Shown piece after piece: positions 62,014-64,000 of a stretch of DNA of 64,000 nucleotides. The translations under genes were made by a program, and so were the position numbers. The notes below the pieces were generated by a model that was given only the letters and a program-made list of their open reading frames with translations, had not been told where the DNA came from and made no database searches. Source of the DNA: Candidatus Melainabacteria bacterium (GTDB lineage: Bacteria; Cyanobacteriota; Vampirovibrionia; 2-02-FULL-35-15); NCBI GenBank assembly GCA_023250195.1, contig JAHFBF010000001.1:1-64000 (forward strand), read 5' to 3'. The first letter of the stretch is position 1. Every line of letters begins with the position of its first letter.

Positions 62014-62397
62014 ATGGATTTTCCTAAAGAATTTAAATACTCAAAGTCCCACGAATATTTAAACGTTCAGGGGAACCACGGTACTATAGGGATTACATCC
62101 TATGCTAGCAGTGAGCTTGGTGATGTGGTTTTTGTAGATCTGCCAGAAGCAGGAAAAACCTATAAAGCCGGTGATAAATTTGGAGTAATTGAGTCTGTAA
62201 AATCAGTTTCAGATTTATACATTCCATGTGACGGAAAGATTTTAGAAGTAAATAAAGATTTAAATGATCATCCAGAGTATGTAAATCAAGATCCTTATAA
62301 CAAGGGCTGGATGATTAAAGTAGAGCTTACCACAAGTTCAAAAGAATTAATTTCATCTGATGAGTATTCAAAGTTTGTACTTGCGGGCACACATTAA
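62014..62397 (+). CDS. gcvH: Glycine cleavage system H protein
   Basis: 127 residues, exact family length. GTIGITSYASSELGDVVFVD, then the lipoyl-lysine in FGVIESVKSVSDLY, and NKGWMIKVEL. It shuttles the methylamine group between the P, T and L proteins of glycine cleavage. GGAG precedes the ATG. No gcvT or gcvP is adjacent. Converges on nuoM with four bases between the stops. Confidence 0.96.
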   Translation: MDFPKEFKYSKSHEYLNVQGNHGTIGITSYASSELGDVVFVDLPEAGKTYKAGDKFGVIESVKSVSDLYIPCDGKILEVNKDLNDHPEYVNQDPYNKGWMIKVELTTSSKELISSDEYSKFVLAGTH

Positions 62398-62401
62398 AAA
62401 G

Positions 62402-63949
62402 TTACAGCCCACCAACCACTTTACTAACATAACTAACCAATGCAGTTGAACTAGGCTCATAAAGATTTGAAAGTGAGACCGGGTAAATCCCCCATATAAC
62501 CACAAGTGCTAACAGCAAAGCAAGCACGACTATTTCAGATGTTCTTAAATCGGTAAGCTTAGACCACTTTGTATTTTCCGGTCCCATAAAAACTCTCTGT
62601 ATAAGCCAGAGCATATATCCTGCTGTTAAAACTACGCTGATAGCTGAAAATAAGACACAAATTTGCCCAAAGTTAAAATGAATTGTTGTGGGAAAAGTAG
62701 TAAAAAATTTTGAAGTAAATGCTCCATAAAAAATAAGACTTTCACCTACAAAACCAGAAAGCACCGGCAGAGCCAAATTTGCCATACAAGCAAGGGTAAA
62801 GAAATAAAAACACTTTGGCATATACTTAGTCATCCCACCATAATCTGAAATCTGACGAGTATGTGTTCTTTCATATAAAGTTCCAACAAGCATAAAGAGT
62901 GCTGCACTGATTAATCCATGACTGAACATTTGAAATATCCCACCACTAAACCCGGCACTGGTTAACGAAGCTACACCAAGTAAGACAAAACCCATATGTG
63001 AAACAGAAGAATAAGCAATAATTCTTTTCATATCATCCTGGACAAGACATGCAATTGCAGCACCAACAATATTTACTGCTGCTAAAATTACAATCCATAA
63101 ACCAAGCTCCGCTAAAATATTTGGAAAGAAGCCTGCACAAATTCGATAAATACCATATCCACCCATTTTCAACAATATTCCTGCAAGTAGCATAGATACT
63201 GGTGTTGGGGCTTCTACGTGAGCATCAGGCAACCATGTATGAAACGGAAATGACGGGAGTTTGATAATAAAGCAAATAAAAAATAAAAGAAAACAAGCAA
63301 GTTGAAAATTATGAGGGATAGATCCTGCATATCTAGACAAAACTTCCATATCAAAAGTATTTGCCCCGGAACTAAAATATAAAAGCAAAACAGCAGCGAA
63401 CATACAAACACCAGCTACAAATGTATAAATTAAAAACTTCATTGCAGCATAGTTACGATTTGCCCCACCCCATATTGCTATTAAAAAATACATCGGGATA
63501 AGTTCTAATTCCCAGAATAAGAAAAAAAGAAATAAATCCTGCGCTAAAAACACTCCTAAAACACTTGTCGTAACCATCATTAGCATTGAGTAATAGAGCT
63601 TTGGTTTTTCTTTTGCAATTGGCTCACTGGCTATAATCACCACTGGAAGCAATATAGCCATAAGTAAAACCATTGAAATACTTAAACCATCAGTAGCTAA
63701 CTTAAACCGGATCGTATCTCCAAACCACTGATAATTCTCCACATATTGAAGCGCTGTTAAATTTGGATCAAATTTTGAAAATATTACTACTAAAACATTA
63801 AGTAAAATATCAAGTGAAAATATTAGTGAAAGTATTCTGCATAGGGGCTCTCTATTTGGAAGAAAAGCAATTATAACTGCAGCAATAATCGGAACCAGCA
63901 AAATCGTGCTTAGTGCATGTTGTAGAAAGAATTCTGTCAATTTATCCAT
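62402..63949 (-). CDS. nuoM: NADH-quinone oxidoreductase subunit M (NdhD-like)
   Basis: 515 residues, about 14 membrane helices. Antiporter-like subunit: ELELIPMYFLIAIWGG (Glu and Lys of the proton path), KLPSFPFHTWLPDAHVEAPT, LLKMGGYGIYR, and AYSSVSHMGFVLLG. It pumps protons in complex I. The ATG directly follows the stop of an upstream gene (TAAATG), consistent with a nuoL-nuoM operon. Shares NdhD-like features, but the NuoM/NdhD distinction cannot be made by eye. Confidence 0.96.
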   Translation of the reverse strand: MDKLTEFFLQHALSTILLVPIIAAVIIAFLPNREPLCRILSLIFSLDILLNVLVVIFSKFDPNLTALQYVENYQWFGDTIRFKLATDGLSISMVLLMAILLPVVIIASEPIAKEKPKLYYSMLMMVTTSVLGVFLAQDLFLFFLFWELELIPMYFLIAIWGGANRNYAAMKFLIYTFVAGVCMFAAVLLLYFSSGANTFDMEVLSRYAGSIPHNFQLACFLLFFICFIIKLPSFPFHTWLPDAHVEAPTPVSMLLAGILLKMGGYGIYRICAGFFPNILAELGLWIVILAAVNIVGAAIACLVQDDMKRIIAYSSVSHMGFVLLGVASLTSAGFSGGIFQMFSHGLISAALFMLVGTLYERTHTRQISDYGGMTKYMPKCFYFFTLACMANLALPVLSGFVGESLIFYGAFTSKFFTTFPTTIHFNFGQICVLFSAISVVLTAGYMLWLIQRVFMGPENTKWSKLTDLRTSEIVVLALLLALVVIWGIYPVSLSNLYEPSSTALVSYVSKVVGGL

Positions 63950-64000
63950 TTACTTCAACCTCGTCAATAAAAGCAAGAGTGCAAACAAAACAGATCCAAA
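63950..64000 (-). CDS. 3' end of a complex I gene, probably nuoL
   Basis: The last 16 residues (FGSVLFALLLLLTRLK) are a hydrophobic helix with a basic end; TAA at 63950-63952 abuts the nuoM ATG. nuoL precedes nuoM in most nuo operons, so NuoL/NdhF is likely, but this is too short to prove. Confidence 0.5.
   Translation of the reverse strand, partial: FGSVLFALLLLLTRLK

Overview
The window is a gene-dense, AT-rich bacterial chromosome segment with standard stop codons. It carries LpxC (lipid A), a MlaE/TGD1-like lipid-transport permease, a probable FliO, NuoM/NuoL (complex I), MetH, SucCD and a DUF2993-type protein. This points to a Gram-negative, probably flagellated bacterium with a membrane respiratory chain. 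DUF2993, the TGD1-like permease and abundant 28-29 bp GTAG palindromes would fit a non-photosynthetic relative of Cyanobacteria (Melainabacteria/Margulisbacteria type). That placement is a guess from gene content; no rRNA or marker alignment was available. I saw no tRNA, rRNA, CRISPR array or complete insertion sequence.

Layout. 1-6.7 kb: 3' part of a giant Cys/Ser/Gly-rich surface protein with two arrays of a 162 bp repeat. 6.9-16.3 kb: amino-acid permease, glycerol kinase, cobalamin-dependent methionine synthase and two lineage-specific proteins. 16.5-21.5 kb: FAD-linked oxidase, DUF1338/HglS-like dioxygenase, class III aminotransferase and aldehyde dehydrogenase, which together read as a candidate lysine/2-oxoadipate degradation cluster. 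21.5-24.9 kb: islet of a VapBC-like toxin-antitoxin pair and ORFans, with a 31 bp repeat after each unit. 25-29.5 kb: pteridine-reductase-like SDR, ribE-ribBA-ribH and 5-formyl-THF cyclo-ligase. 29.5-38.4 kb: membrane spermidine-synthase/TPR fusion, YchF, rpsF-ssb, TsaE, GerMN lipoprotein, DUF2993 protein and a sugar ABC permease. 38.4-47 kb: CHASE2 adenylate cyclase, CinA, LpxC, MlaE and two lineage-specific proteins. 47-54 kb: SucCD, small membrane proteins, CstA, CorC/HlyC-type CBS protein and CoaX. 54-64 kb: beta-propeller remnant, Fic protein, glycosyltransferase, histidine kinase with a catalytically degenerate PP2C-like partner, HolB, FliO-like protein, GcvH, NuoM and the end of NuoL.

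The most unusual signal is a dispersed family of about 15 short palindromes with GTAG...CTAC ends. They lie between genes, in frame inside essential genes (glpK, holB, ribE, cstA twice), and at the ends of genes where the GTAG end itself supplies the TAG stop codon. Other observations are the repeat-delimited ORFan islet, direct repeats over the fic promoter, a pseudophosphatase next to a histidine kinase, a probable non-AUG start for CstA, an inverted-repeat insertion inside CinA, and several small membrane or charged proteins with convincing ribosome-binding sites.
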